Positions 48,338 to 58,907 of a DNA stretch of 64,000 nucleotides are shown here, one piece after another. Positions within the stretch are counted from its first letter, which is position 1, and the number at the start of each line of letters is the position of its first letter. A program made the translations under genes and the position numbers. Below the pieces are notes generated by a model. The model searched no databases. It was given only the letters and a program-made list of their open reading frames with translations, and was not told the origin of the DNA. This stretch comes from Sesamum alatum (Eukaryota > Streptophyta > Magnoliopsida > Lamiales > Pedaliaceae): NCBI GenBank assembly GCA_034509735.1, contig JACGWO010000003.1:14198001-14262000 (forward strand), in the 5' to 3' direction.

Positions 48338-48399
48338 CAGCATCTTGGGAAGATGGGTTTGAGGGTCATGAGTGATTGGCTTAGGGTCAAGTGCGAGAT
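48338..48399 (+). pseudogene. pol: Last codons of copia-3 pol and polypurine tract
   Basis: Reads QHLGKMGLRVMSDWLRVKCE, the C-terminal end of the copia RNase H region, and runs straight into the 3' LTR. It matches the end of copia-1 pol (YLEKMGLGYMSDWLYVKWE). Confidence 0.88.
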
Positions 48400-50637
48400 T
48401 GTTAGAATAGGTGACCGAAAAACCAATTAGATTGGCCTTGATGTAATCTACTTCTGACAATGTCATTGTAATCGTAATATTCTTATACGAATATAGTGAG
48501 TATCATGTTTAGCAGTTCCATTTGTTGTGCTCCCTATTTATATTTATTCTATTAACATCACAATAAAGCCCACAGGCCAAACAAACAACCCATGTAGTTG
48601 GGCTGCGCATTGGATGACAGCTATGAAACCAACTACTAAGGGTTAGGTCTAAAACGTTTCAAGTCGAGGACCTTGAGATAGGGCATCGAGAGTCCTATAT
48701 AGAATTGCACTAAGGATTGCATTCATTGGATGAGTGTCGTGTTTCATTGGCAACAGACGTTGGACGTCTATGCAATATTAGTGGGTTAGTTGACAAGGAT
48801 GTCAGTTGACTGAACTGACTCGCGGGAATCGTCATATGAAAGCCTTGGAGGCTTGGTCGGTATGATTGGCATTTTCGGCTCTGATAGTACGAGATTAGTC
48901 CTCGGACTTGAGGAATCATGGCAGTCACATGCATATGATGGTTGTATCCAGCATCTGGCAAGAGATGTTAGTATCTGGGATACGTTCATTATAAGCCTTA
49001 TACAGTGCAGTCGGAATATGTATTGAGGACGGTGGATTCCAAGATAGGATCCGTCACCTGTCAGTATATGACAGTCGAGTCTCCTATGCGCTCTGAGACA
49101 GTTTAAACTCTTATAAGTCTGTGGCCACAGCGATTGGTCGAGTAGGGAATGGTTTCCTACATTGATTGATAGAGTAAACGTGTCTCGAGTTACTAAGCAT
49201 AGTTGTCTAGTCCAGGATCAGAACCGATGCCCAATTCCATGCCCTAGACTTAGACCAGGAGACGGATGATGGAAGGACTGTACTCATATGGAACTCGGGA
49301 GCCTAAATGTTCGCGACAACATTCACCTAGTCTCTAGTGCCATGGACCGTTGCTAGACGGCCATCCATGGTGACGGGCGTTTTTCTGATTAATGGTTAAT
49401 CGAAAAATAATTAATTAAATTGGATTTAATTTACCAATTGTGTTGGACACAAGGCCAAGTCTAGCTGAGGTGTCAACCTAATGAGTTACACACAAATCAC
49501 TTTTGATTTGGCGGAATTAATTTGAAATTAATTCTAGAAGAAGTGAATAAATTTAATCGGATTAAATTTATTCAAGAGAGAAAATAAATTATTGGATCAT
49601 TTATTGAGAAATCCATTTGATGGATGGTCCAAAAATTAATTAATTGGATTATTTAATTTTTGGACTAAGAATCTTTAAATTAATTGGATTAATTTATCGG
49701 GTTTTGGCTAGAATGGTTGATTGGATCAATTATTCTTAATTTGGACTTATGTTTATTTAATTGGATTTAAATAAATAATTGGGCTTCAATTGGATTGAAA
49801 ATTAATTAAATTAATTAGTGCCCAATGGATACATGTTTGGACTTTATTTAATTTGATTAAATACAAGTCCAAAAACATAAAGGTCCAAGTCCATTTTTCA
49901 TGCAAGTTGAAGCTAGTTAAGGAGGAGTCAACTCTTCCATATATGTACATAATGTGCACGAACTTTTGCTCTTTTGTGGGTGGTTTTTTCTTGCTATCAT
50001 GTGTAGTGGATGTGCTAGAAGTGTGTGTATGTGGAAGTTGCCTTGGAGGTTACTTATGTAGGTGATTTTTTGAACACTACATTCTACATACACAAAACTA
50101 CTTTGCTAGACACAATTCACTTTACTTGCTTCATTTTTTGCTGGAGCTTTTAGGCCAACATACTCTCTGAAAAATCTCTCTTTTAGTGTTCATACTTCTT
50201 AGAGAAAATTGAACAAAAACATTCTAAGGTACACTAATCGATAGTGCTTTCTTTGGAATTGTTTCTTCTTCTTTGTTTCTATTTTCTATCTAGCAATAGA
50301 GTAGAAATAAATCCATAGTGTGGTGTGGAACGCATTAGAGGAGTTCTACGTTAAGCTCTCAAGTGGACGAACGAAGAAGAAAAAGAAAGGAACAATGCAC
50401 GAACCTGTTCTACATAAACGAACAAAGGTTGGTTTCCTTTTACATTTTTTGTGTAACTTTGTTCTTCTTCTTTTAAGCCACATGTCTAGCATGTTTTATT
50501 TTATTTTTTATGCTTTGACAAACACTGAACGCCCAGGAACTTCAAAGGGAACACCCCTTTGAATCCAGTTTAAATTGTGTCTTAAATTTACATTTTTACG
50601 CTACTATTGTGTTCCCGGACCGTACCCGATCCTTTCA
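48400..50637 (+). repeat. Copia-3 3' LTR (2238 bp)
   Basis: TGTTAGAATAGGTGACC to CGATCCTTTCA. Followed by GCAGT, the probable target duplication (mutated copy GCTTT before the 5' LTR). Hairpin core at 49321-49370. Confidence 0.92.
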
Positions 50638-50775
50638 GCAGTAAGTGAACACAAACAAAGTATCAATGCCTAATATGAATATCACTTTATTTATTATCAT
50701 TATTTAAACACCATATTGTCATAAATAGGTTACATAAGCCTAACAAGATTGCCTTCACGGTCACCTATTCTAACA
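50638..50775 (-). repeat. Copia-1 3' LTR, piece 4 of 4 (U3 start)
   Basis: Minus strand from TGTTAGAATAGG at 50775; aligns with 58768-58907. It is cut at 50638 by copia-3. Confidence 0.92.
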
Positions 50776-50789
50776 ATCTCCCACTTGAC

Positions 50790-51242
50790 GTAAAGCCAAT
50801 CACTCATATATCCTAGCCCCATCTTCTCAAGATATTGCGTATGAGCATTTTCTGACATAGGCTTTGTCAAAGGATCCGTTGTATTGTCTGTTGAGCTGAC
50901 TCGGTCCATCCGAACATCACCTCTTCCTACCATTTCCCTCAAAAGGTGGTAGCGTTTAAGTATGTGGTTAGATCGGTGATGAGATCTCGGTTCCTTTGCT
51001 TGCGATATAGTCCCATTGTTATCACAGAAGATAACCACGAGCTTGGCAATGCTAGGCACAACACTCAACTCTTGGATGTAGTTTCTCATCCAAACTGCTT
51101 CCTTGGCAGCTTTTGAAGTTGTTATGTATTCAGCCTCAATGGTGGAATCGCCTGTGGTGTCTTGCTTGGAACTTTTCCAAGTCACCCACTCCACCATCAA
51201 GTCTGAACACATAGCCAGATTGAGATTTGGCATCATCGTCAT
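50790..51242 (-). pseudogene. Copia-1 RNase H
   Basis: DSTIEAEYITTSKAAKEAVW, then VVIFCDNNGTISQAKEP, HILKRYHLLREMV and DPLTKPMSENAHTQYLEKMG. The acidic residues of the AEY and CDN motifs are kept. The open frame reads on into the 3' LTR. Confidence 0.92.
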
Positions 51243-51399
51243 CCGACTGGAAGCTAGCGTCGCTAAAACCTTCCAGAATCAACTCTCCACCACCATCATA
51301 GACCAAGAATATATCCTTAGTCCTCCTTAAGTACTTAAGGATACTCTTGACTGAATTCCAATGTGCCTCGCCTGCATAGGACGGATATCTTCTAGTTAC

Positions 51400-52300
51400 A
51401 CTTAACGCGTAAGCGATGTCAGGCCTCGTGCAGTGGACGACATATTGGATGTTGCCACGGCAGAAGCATAGGGGATGGACTTCATCCTTTCAAGCTCCTC
51501 ATCAGTCTTGGGAGATTGTATTTTGGATAACTTGATCTCGTGCCTCATAGGAAGGAAACCTCGTTTTAAGTTATCCATATTAAATCTTTTCAGGATTTTC
51601 TCCATATACGAGTTTTGGGTCACTTCTAACATTCTCTTAGATCTGTCCTTGACAATCTGGACTAGAATGTAGGAAGCTTCACCCAAAACCTTCATGAAAA
51701 ATTGAGTAGACAACCATGCTTTTGTGTCACCTAACATTCTGATGTCATTCCCAATGAGTAGAATGTCGTCCACATAAAACACTAGGAACACTATAGAGCT
51801 CCCACTGACCTTCTTGTATACACAAGGGTCACACTCATTTTTTATGAAATCATATCCTTGTATGACTTCATCAATGCGAATGTTCCAACTACGGGATGCT
51901 TGTTTGAGGCCATAGATGGACTTTTGGAGACGACAGACTTTCTACTCTTCTCCAATGACAGTGAATGCCTTCGGCTAATTCATATAGATCTCTTCCTCAA
52001 CGAATCCGTTAAGGAAAACCATTTTCACGTCCATCTGCCATATTTCATAGTCATACCATGTAGCTATGGCAAGTATAATCCGAATGGACTTAGGCATTGC
52101 TACTGGCGAGTAGGTATTCTCAAAGTCGACCCTGAGTCGTTGAGTGTAACCTTTCACCACTAGCTTAGCCTTGAAGGTGGTTACTTCTCCATCAACGCTA
52201 AGTTTACGCTTATAGACCCATTTGCACCCAATTGGTTTAACACCTTTGGGTGGGTCTGCAAGTGTTCACACTTGGTTTGTGCTCATGGATTCCATTTCGG
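51400..52300 (-). pseudogene. Copia-1 reverse transcriptase
   Basis: VKGYTQRLRVDFENTYSPVA and QMDVKMVFLNGFVEEEIY (52160-51975), then the active-site block FYVDDILLIGND (about 51775-51740) with YVDD intact, followed by LKRFNMDNLKRG. Frameshifts separate the two halves. Confidence 0.92.
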
Positions 52301-52899
52301 CTTTCATGGCCTCGAGCCACTTTCCCGAGTTGATGCCAGGCATCAGGTCCCTATATGTCATAGGATTCTTGTCCAATTAACCGGCCATGCCTAAGAAGCC
52401 ATACCTCACGGGAGGGCGCGACACTCTGGTTGACCTACGAAGGACTGGAACGTCAGTGGTAACTGTGGGCGCAGACACGACAGGAGTCGACGGTCCAAGT
52501 ACCGTGGTTGGCTCCTCGTGAGGTTGTTCGACATGCTGGGCCTGGAGAAGCTGTCCAATATGTTGAGCCTCGCGAGGTGGCTTAACCCGTTCGGTACTTA
52601 ACCTAAAACCTCTTAGTGAGGTATCCGTAGCTTCTGACGCTGATGACTGATTTTCTCACTTGATTCCTCAAGGAGCAGTTCATCACGTTGGATATCCATT
52701 GGAAAACCTTTTTCCAAGAACACTGCATTCCTCGAAACAAAGACCTTATGTTCCAAGGGGTCATAATAGTAATAACCTACATTTCCTTTGGATATCCAAC
52801 GAACCTACATAAGCTAGATCTCGATTCTAACTTGTCTCCCACTAACCTCTTGACGTATGCAAGGCTACCCCCACACTCTCAAGTATTTGTAGGAAGCAG

Positions 52900-53620
52900 G
52901 CTTGCCGTGCCATATCTCATATGGTATTTGGGTCGACTCTGGACGGCACCAAGTTCAATAACTTGGCTGCTGTTTCCAGTGCGTAGCCCCAAAAAGACAA
53001 GAGCAGTTCGGTAAAACTCATTATTGATCGGACCATGTCTAACAGGGTTTGATTCCTCCTTTTAGAGACGCCATTTAACTGCGGTGTCCCGGGAGGTGTC
53101 CATTCAGAGACTATACCATTTTGTTTTAGATAATCAAGAAATTCTCCACTAAGGTACTCGCCACCTCGTTCTGACCGTAGGACTTTAATTTTGCTCCTAG
53201 TTTGGTTCTGAACTTCAAGTCTAAAGTTTTTAAACCTCACAAGAGCTTCAGACGTGTACCTCATTTAGTAAACATAATCATACCGTGAGTGATCATCGGT
53301 GAAGGTTATGAAGTAAGAGAAACCACCTCTGGCTTGTGTTCTTAGTGGTCCACACATATCCGTATGGACCAAGTCCAAAGACCTGTGGCAAGCCTACTTT
53401 GTCCTACAAAAGGCCTTTTGGTCATTTTCCCTTTAAGGCAGGATTCACAGGTTGGTAGGTTGCTCAAGTCCCCAACCTCTAAGTTATTTGAATCTACCAA
53501 CCTCTTCATCCTTTCTTGTGAGATGTGACCTAGCTTTACATACCACAATTGTGCGTTCTGGTGGTTATCTAGTTTGCGTTTGTGTTGAGCAGTCATGATG
53601 ATACATTAGACTTTTGCAGA
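52900..53620 (-). pseudogene. Copia-1 integrase, catalytic residues altered
   Basis: The zinc-binding GAG-pre-integrase part is LWYVKLGHISQERMKRLV ... PTCESCLKGK (53596-53440). The first catalytic Asp survives in a shifted frame (DLVHTDMCGP, about 53375). The second sits in LRSERGGEYLS (Asp to Glu) and the third in NGVSKRRNQTLLD (Glu to Lys, usual form NGVAERRN). At least two of the three DDE residues are therefore changed. Confidence 0.9.
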
Positions 53621-53713
53621 ATGTAGATGTCGTTATTAAGTGTACCAAGCAGATGAGTAATTCCACCTTCCATCAAATAAAAGCAATTTTTATTGATCGA
53701 AAATTCATAACCA

Positions 53714-54273
53714 CTATTGTCTAACAATGGAATGGAAATGATATTTTTTTATCATGCTAGGTACATAATAACAGTCCTCTAATACTTTTCTAACATGATC
53801 ACTAACTACTAAGCTAGCGTTTCCTACTGCTTCTGCAACAACGATCTTGCCATCGTCAAGCTTCAGGACTATTTCGCCTTTACTTAGTCTTTTGCTTATT
53901 TTCAACACCTGCACATTGCAAATGCAAGCTCCACAACTGGTATCTAATACCCAAGAAGCAAAGTTAGTGACCATATTAACCTCAACCATAAACGTACCTT
54001 GCTCGGAAAGGAATTTGGGCAATCCCTCTTCCAATGCCCTTTCTCACGGCAATGAACGCATATGTCATTTGCCCTTGACTGTTGCTTCGAGTTAACCTTC
54101 CTCTTCCCCTTGCCTTTCCCCACTTTGGCAATGGGAACGTACCTAGCGTTTGCAGCGGCTGTGACGACTTTTCCCTTTCCCTTCTTCCTTTTCCAATGTC
54201 TGGCACCCTTGCCTTTCGTTTTGGAAGTTGAAGCCTGTCTAATCAATACCGACGGCGCAGACTTTTTGGTCAT
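53714..54273 (-). pseudogene. Copia-1 nucleocapsid zinc knuckle and protease
   Basis: The zinc knuckle is CVHCREKGHWKRDC, all four ligands present. After a frame change, the protease region is ASWVLDTSCGACICN, with DTS in place of the more usual DTG. A lysine-rich basic linker (WKRKKGKGK) precedes the knuckle. Confidence 0.9.
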
Positions 54274-54289
54274 ATTGAACCAACAAACT

Positions 54290-54844
54290 TTTTAACTCAT
54301 GTATGCCCTTCTCAAGAGCAATGTTGTAGTTAACAATAAATTAGTCAAAGGGGGGTGGGAGTGACTGAAGGATCACATCAATGTACGTCTTGGTATCGAG
54401 TCCTGCTTTGAGGTCTTCGAGCTTTTCCACTAAGGTAAGCATCTTGACCCCATGCTCATGTACAGAGGATCCCTCGATCATCTTAGTTCCAAAGAACGCC
54501 TTCGTAGCGAGATACCTAGTATGCTGGTCCAGGACTGCATAGCAATCCTTCAGGCGAGCCATTATGGAAGGAACGTCTAGTCTCCTCATATTGTTTCTGC
54601 ATCTCATTAGTCATAGATGCTAGTATGACGCTACGGACTTTCTGATTATCCTAATGCCAAGTTTCGAACGTCTCACGTTTTTTCGGCGTGGATCCTTCCG
54701 GCAAAGTCTGAGGAAATGGCTTGTCCATGACATAGCCTTGGTTTTCATAATGAGAACTGTCCTTCGATTGTGCAACAAGACGTTATAATTTGTTCCATTG
54801 AATTTGTTTGTCTCAAGTATGGATGATTATGGATTTTTAGACAT
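54290..54844 (-). pseudogene. gag: Copia-1 gag
   Basis: Pieces ETNKFNGTNY, then (54607-54341) KAFFGTKMIEGSSVHEHGVK and LVEKLEDLKAGLDTKTYID, the plant copia gag (UBN2-like) region. Stops and frameshifts separate them. Confidence 0.9.
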
Positions 54845-56935
54845 TGTTTTAAATCTACATTTAAAATAAAGCATACAATCAACATAAATAAAGTGGTGCT
54901 AAATAACAATTAAAGACTTGGACTTCAATCATTTAATGCTCCCACTATTTTTACGAAATCACGCCACTCTCAAATGTTGTTTTTAGAAAACCTTTTCCTA
55001 GTGGGCTTGGGATCCACAACGAAATTTTTCATACCCCGCTTTCACGATTCGCATGAAAAACAACTTTGTGGGGGTATCCATACCATTCTCGTCCAACGAG
55101 ATTCCCAAGATGTTTTGCCTCACCCTTTTATGTGATCCCGAGGACTCCAAGCGAATCACGTTATTCAGGAAATAGACCCAGCCCAATCAACCGAATCATA
55201 GCACTCACTGCTACCCTCACAACTCGTGAGACAGGTAACAGGAGTGTATTTACTTCGTTCACAACAAACGTGCAGCTTATTTTCAGGACAAGAGACGTGC
55301 AACGACTCGTGAGACCACGCAATTGACTGAAACTAGTTTCCTTATTTTGTCATGGATGGAAGGCTTGGACGAACAACTTAGGTTCTAGTCCATTTATTAA
55401 GGGTCTAATATTTTAGCTTGGTCCAACCAAGTAAGAGTTTAAAAGACCGAGACCTCATCACACCACATACATACATCTATGCATAATACATTTCGCATGC
55501 TATAGAAACAATACGATAAATAAATCATTCATCCACCACATATGCCATGCAAAATAAAAGCCTAGCACGCCCCTGTCGGATGATCACAAGCTCGAATCAT
55601 ATGCTATCCACTGAGCCCGCAGTGGATCTATGGTCAATCTAGGGTTGGTCCTACACTATTATATTTAATAGTAGTAACCCATCAACGCACTGATGGGCCT
55701 TGCCTCTTCGTCCACCAGGCCTTCATCGCTATGGACCTCCATGGAACTCCTTGAAATTCTCTTTCTGGACCATCCTTCACCCTCTTCATTTAATTAAAAT
55801 AAAACCTCACAACTATTCTACGCTCATTACAACTTAAAAAGAAACCCCGACAGACACCGGAGGGGAATACATTTGGAGGGAGATAGAACGCCTTATTATT
55901 CCAAGGCAACCAGAAAAGAGAGAGGAAACAATAAAACGAGGCACATAGGCCCACCACAAAATAAACCATAAATACGGTCCTAGGGCGTTGTGATCATCCG
56001 TTCTCATTAACGCAAATAGCGTTTCACATACCCAAGTAAACATGCCATACGCATAATCTCATGATAACCAATATCATTAACTGCATAAAATAAATGCATA
56101 ATTTCTACACTAAAATTTTGACAATTGGTGCAACCATTGCAATTTTCTTGCAAGGAAATCATTTTCTCATTATTTAAATAATATTAAATTTTAGGTGGTT
56201 CAAAACCAAACCCAAAATAAAAATATTTCTACATAATGTCTTTTAAGAAAAACATGCAGAAAATAATTCAAAAATAATCTCAGAAAAATAAATCAGGAAA
56301 ACAACCACGAAAAATAGAAAACGAGCGACGGTTGTCGTTGTCGGCAGCGCCCTGTCCGGATGCGCGCGTGCGCAGCCAGCTCAGCCTGCCATTTCCCCTG
56401 CCTGCGTGTGCGCGCGTTTGGCGCGCCTCCTACGCATGCTGCTGTAGGCAGGCCAGATCTGCCGCCCGCGCGCGCTGGGCGCACTGGCCAGGCGGCCACG
56501 CATAGGCTCCCCTGCCTATGCACGCAGGCTACCCTGCCTACATGCGCGCGTGGCCAACTGGAGGCGCTAGCCGGGCGTGCGCGCACAGACACCTACGCGT
56601 GTGTGTCCCCGTGGTCGGCAGCGCCCGTCTGTTGCACTGCGCGCGCTGTACGCGCCTGGTCGGGCGGCTGCACGCAGGCTCCTCTACCTGCCCACGCAGT
56701 GAGCCGGGGCCTGCCGTGGTTGCCATTTTCTATTTTCGTTGGTATTTCTACCCCGTTTTTCTCCAAGAAACCAAGAAAATATTTCAAGGAAACAAGAAAT
56801 CCATGATCCAAAATTTATGTGCAAAATTAACGCTATAAACCCTAGTATGTACGGCATGTCTTAAAACGTAAATAAAAGCAATGTAAAATATGTTTTACAC
56901 GTATAGCACATAAAACCTTAGGCCAATACACCGAA
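54845..56935 (-). other. Untranslated leader of copia-1 (2.1 kb)
   Basis: No credible ORF. It contains the conserved block near 55070-55110 (CCAACGAGATTCCCAAGATG on the plus strand), paired near-palindromes at 55218-55228 and 55301-55311, and a large CpG-rich island (56330-56720). Confidence 0.8.
56330..56720 (-). other. CpG-rich island in the copia-1 leader
   Basis: About 390 bp of GCGCGCGTG / GCAGGC-type sequence, about twice as long as the one in copia-3. It starts roughly 215 bp after the primer-binding site in sense direction. Long open frames across it on both strands are a result of the composition. Confidence 0.85.
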
Positions 56936-56951
56936 CCGGGCTCTGATACCA
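56936..56951 (-). promoter_or_regulatory. Primer-binding site of copia-1
   Basis: The minus strand reads TGGTATCAGAGCCCGG, one base after the LTR end (CGCTTTTA). Confidence 0.92.
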
Positions 56952-57421
56952 CTAAAAGCGAGCGTGGATCCTCTCGGGAGGGAGCGCGAATACAGAAGCG
57001 CGATAAATAAAAAAATTTAAACATGCTTTAAACGGAAGTAAAGAGCACGTTCAAGGGGTGTTCCCTTGAACATCCCGGGCATTTGGTGTATCTCATGAAT
57101 TAGAAAATAAAACATGCAATGTACATGGTGGCCATAGGGTTGCAAGAAAGAAATAAACGCAAAAGAACATGACATACCTGTTGTAGTTTTCTTCGTGTGC
57201 TACACGCGTTTGTTCCATGTTTTGCTACCAAGATTCCAAGTTAGGAACCCTCTAAATCATCCACGCAATCCACCGGATCTTGATTCCCGTGGTAGCAAGT
57301 AACCAAGAGGAATATGGGAGGACAAATCGACCTAGCGTTATCAATTAACGTGATCGATTCGTCTAGTGTACACTTGTATCAAAGACAAAGAACTAGACTA
57401 TCTTGGAGTGAAGAGAGAGGA

Positions 57422-57423
<2 letters not shown>

Positions 57424-57489
<66 letters not shown>
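57424..57489. repeat. (GA)n microsatellite in the copia-1 5' LTR
   Basis: About 66 bp of pure GAGAGA. On the LTR sense strand it is (CT)n just downstream of the TATA-like box, so it would lie in the transcript leader. The corresponding tract in other A-type LTRs is much shorter (near 32565-32579). Confidence 0.95.
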
Positions 57490-57496
<7 letters not shown>

Positions 57497-57567
57497 AGTG
57501 GGCGGCATGTATGTGTCTTAGTGTGTGTATGAGATTATCACCTTGTGTGTTTGTGTCTCTTTGAGAA

Positions 57568-57574
57568 TTTATAG
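57568..57574 (-). promoter_or_regulatory. TATA-like box of the copia-1 5' LTR
   Basis: The minus strand reads CTATAAA, at the same relative place as CTATAAATAG of copia-2. Confidence 0.6.
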
Positions 57575-58907
57575 GAAAGAAACCTATTCCTTTTCAAACT
57601 CTCATTAAGATGCATACATTGACTAGGATTTTGACCTAGTCAAATGCTAGTCAACTTAGTCTAAAGCCTAAGTCAAACTCTAATCTTGGCCCTTCATCTC
57701 TCAATTCAATCTCGTCTCTCCATCACTTGATAGATTTTATGGAATATTTAAATCTTATTTAAAATAATCAGCTTCTAATAATTAAATAATTATTTTGAGC
57801 CCCCTCAATTCTAATAAATCTTATTTATTAGTTAATTCCATTTAATCTAATTAAAAGAATTAACAATCCAGGAAAAGAAACCAATTTAATCTAATTTAAT
57901 TGTTCCATCTCCCAGAATCAATCCTAAATTAATTCCTGCATTACCGGTAGATTGTGTGTGACTCTTTAGGTTCAACCTCAGCTAGACTTGGCTGAATTTC
58001 CAATCATCCTATGATGGGAATTCGTCTGTCACCATGGGTGGCCGTCTAGCAACAGTCCATGGCACTAGAGACTAGGTGAATATTATGGCGTGAACGTTTA
58101 GGTTCTTCAGTAAGCTTGTGCTTCCGTCTACCACCTCATAGCTATAGTCTAGGGTATGGATTTTGGATGTTAGTACCCATTCTTGACTAAAGCCTTGGCT
58201 TGTCCATACCAAACGTCACAGGGATCCCATCCCACTGTTTAGTCATTATGGCCACAGATTTACTGGAGGATGAGTCTCTGTTAGGACCTACTGTTCACAC
58301 TACACACCTTGACTGCACTAGATAAGGCTTATGACAACTGAATCTCTCGACTTGGAGCCTTTTGCCAAATCTAAGATACAGGCATAGTGTCCCACAATAG
58401 TCCCTTAAGTCTGAGGACCAAACACACATTATTGGAACTTAGAATCCAAGTCATACCGACCAACCCACTCAAGGTTTCCCATATGACTATTTCCATGAGT
58501 CACCTCAGTCAGTCGGCACCAAGCTGGCTAACCCACTAACATTGCATGGACGACCGTCGTCGCTTGTCGATGAAACGCGAGTGCAATTGCTTAGTGCAGG
58601 TCTCAAACGGACTCTTGATACCCTATCTCGAGGTCCTTCGACTCCAGTATTTCAGACCGATCCACAGAAACTGATTTCATGACTTGCCATCTATGCGGAG
58701 TCTAGTTTCTTGGATTAACCTTTCGGTCTATGGGCATTGTTTGTGCATTGAACAGTTTACCATATAAAGCAGTAAGTGAACACAAACAAAGTATCAACGC
58801 CTAATATGAATATCATTTTTATTCATAATCTTTATTTAAACACCATATCGTCAGAAATAGGTTACATAAGCCTAACAAGATTGGCTTCACGGTCACCTAT
58901 TCTAACA

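Larger units (their letters stand above)
36916..50637 (+). mobile_element. Copia-3: Ty1/copia element, plus strand, gag-pol largely lost and replaced by later insertions
   Basis: The 5' LTR is 36916-39151, followed by a primer-binding site (39153), a 2.1-kb leader and the start of gag (41271-41498). After the block 41499-48337 of other LTR material, 62 bp of the pol end (48338-48399) lead into the 3' LTR 48400-50637. The host LTR (copia-1) continues on both sides at matching positions, so this is one insertion of 13.7 kb. Everything between early gag and the last 20 codons of pol is missing. Confidence 0.85.
50776..54844 (-). pseudogene. pol: Copia-1 gag-pol polyprotein, complete order but decayed
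   Basis: Minus strand: gag (54844-about 54290), zinc knuckle and protease (about 54270-53720), integrase (about 53600-52900), reverse transcriptase (about 52300-51400) and RNase H (about 51240-50800). The order PR-INT-RT-RH defines Ty1/copia. The frame is broken many times, beginning with a stop five codons after the gag ATG (54844, MSKNP then TAA). In an active element the polyprotein makes virus-like particles, copies the RNA into DNA and inserts it. This copy cannot. A purine-rich tract (AAGTGGGAGAT on the minus strand) precedes the 3' LTR. Confidence 0.95.
56953..58907 (-). repeat. Copia-1 5' LTR (1955 bp, subfamily A)
   Basis: Minus strand TGTTAGAATAGG (58907) to GCTCGCTTTTA (56953). 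It is the uninterrupted partner of the four 3' LTR pieces. It contains the hairpin core (58032-58081), a TATA-like CTATAAA (minus strand, 57574-57568) and a long GA microsatellite. Confidence 0.93.

Noticed and set aside
56293..56838. Long open frames (up to about 148 codons) on both strands across the 56.3-56.8 kb GC-rich region
   Set aside because: They follow from stop-poor GC composition of the leader island. The protein strings are Ala/Arg/Cys-rich, overlap on opposite strands and have no counterpart in the islands of sister elements.
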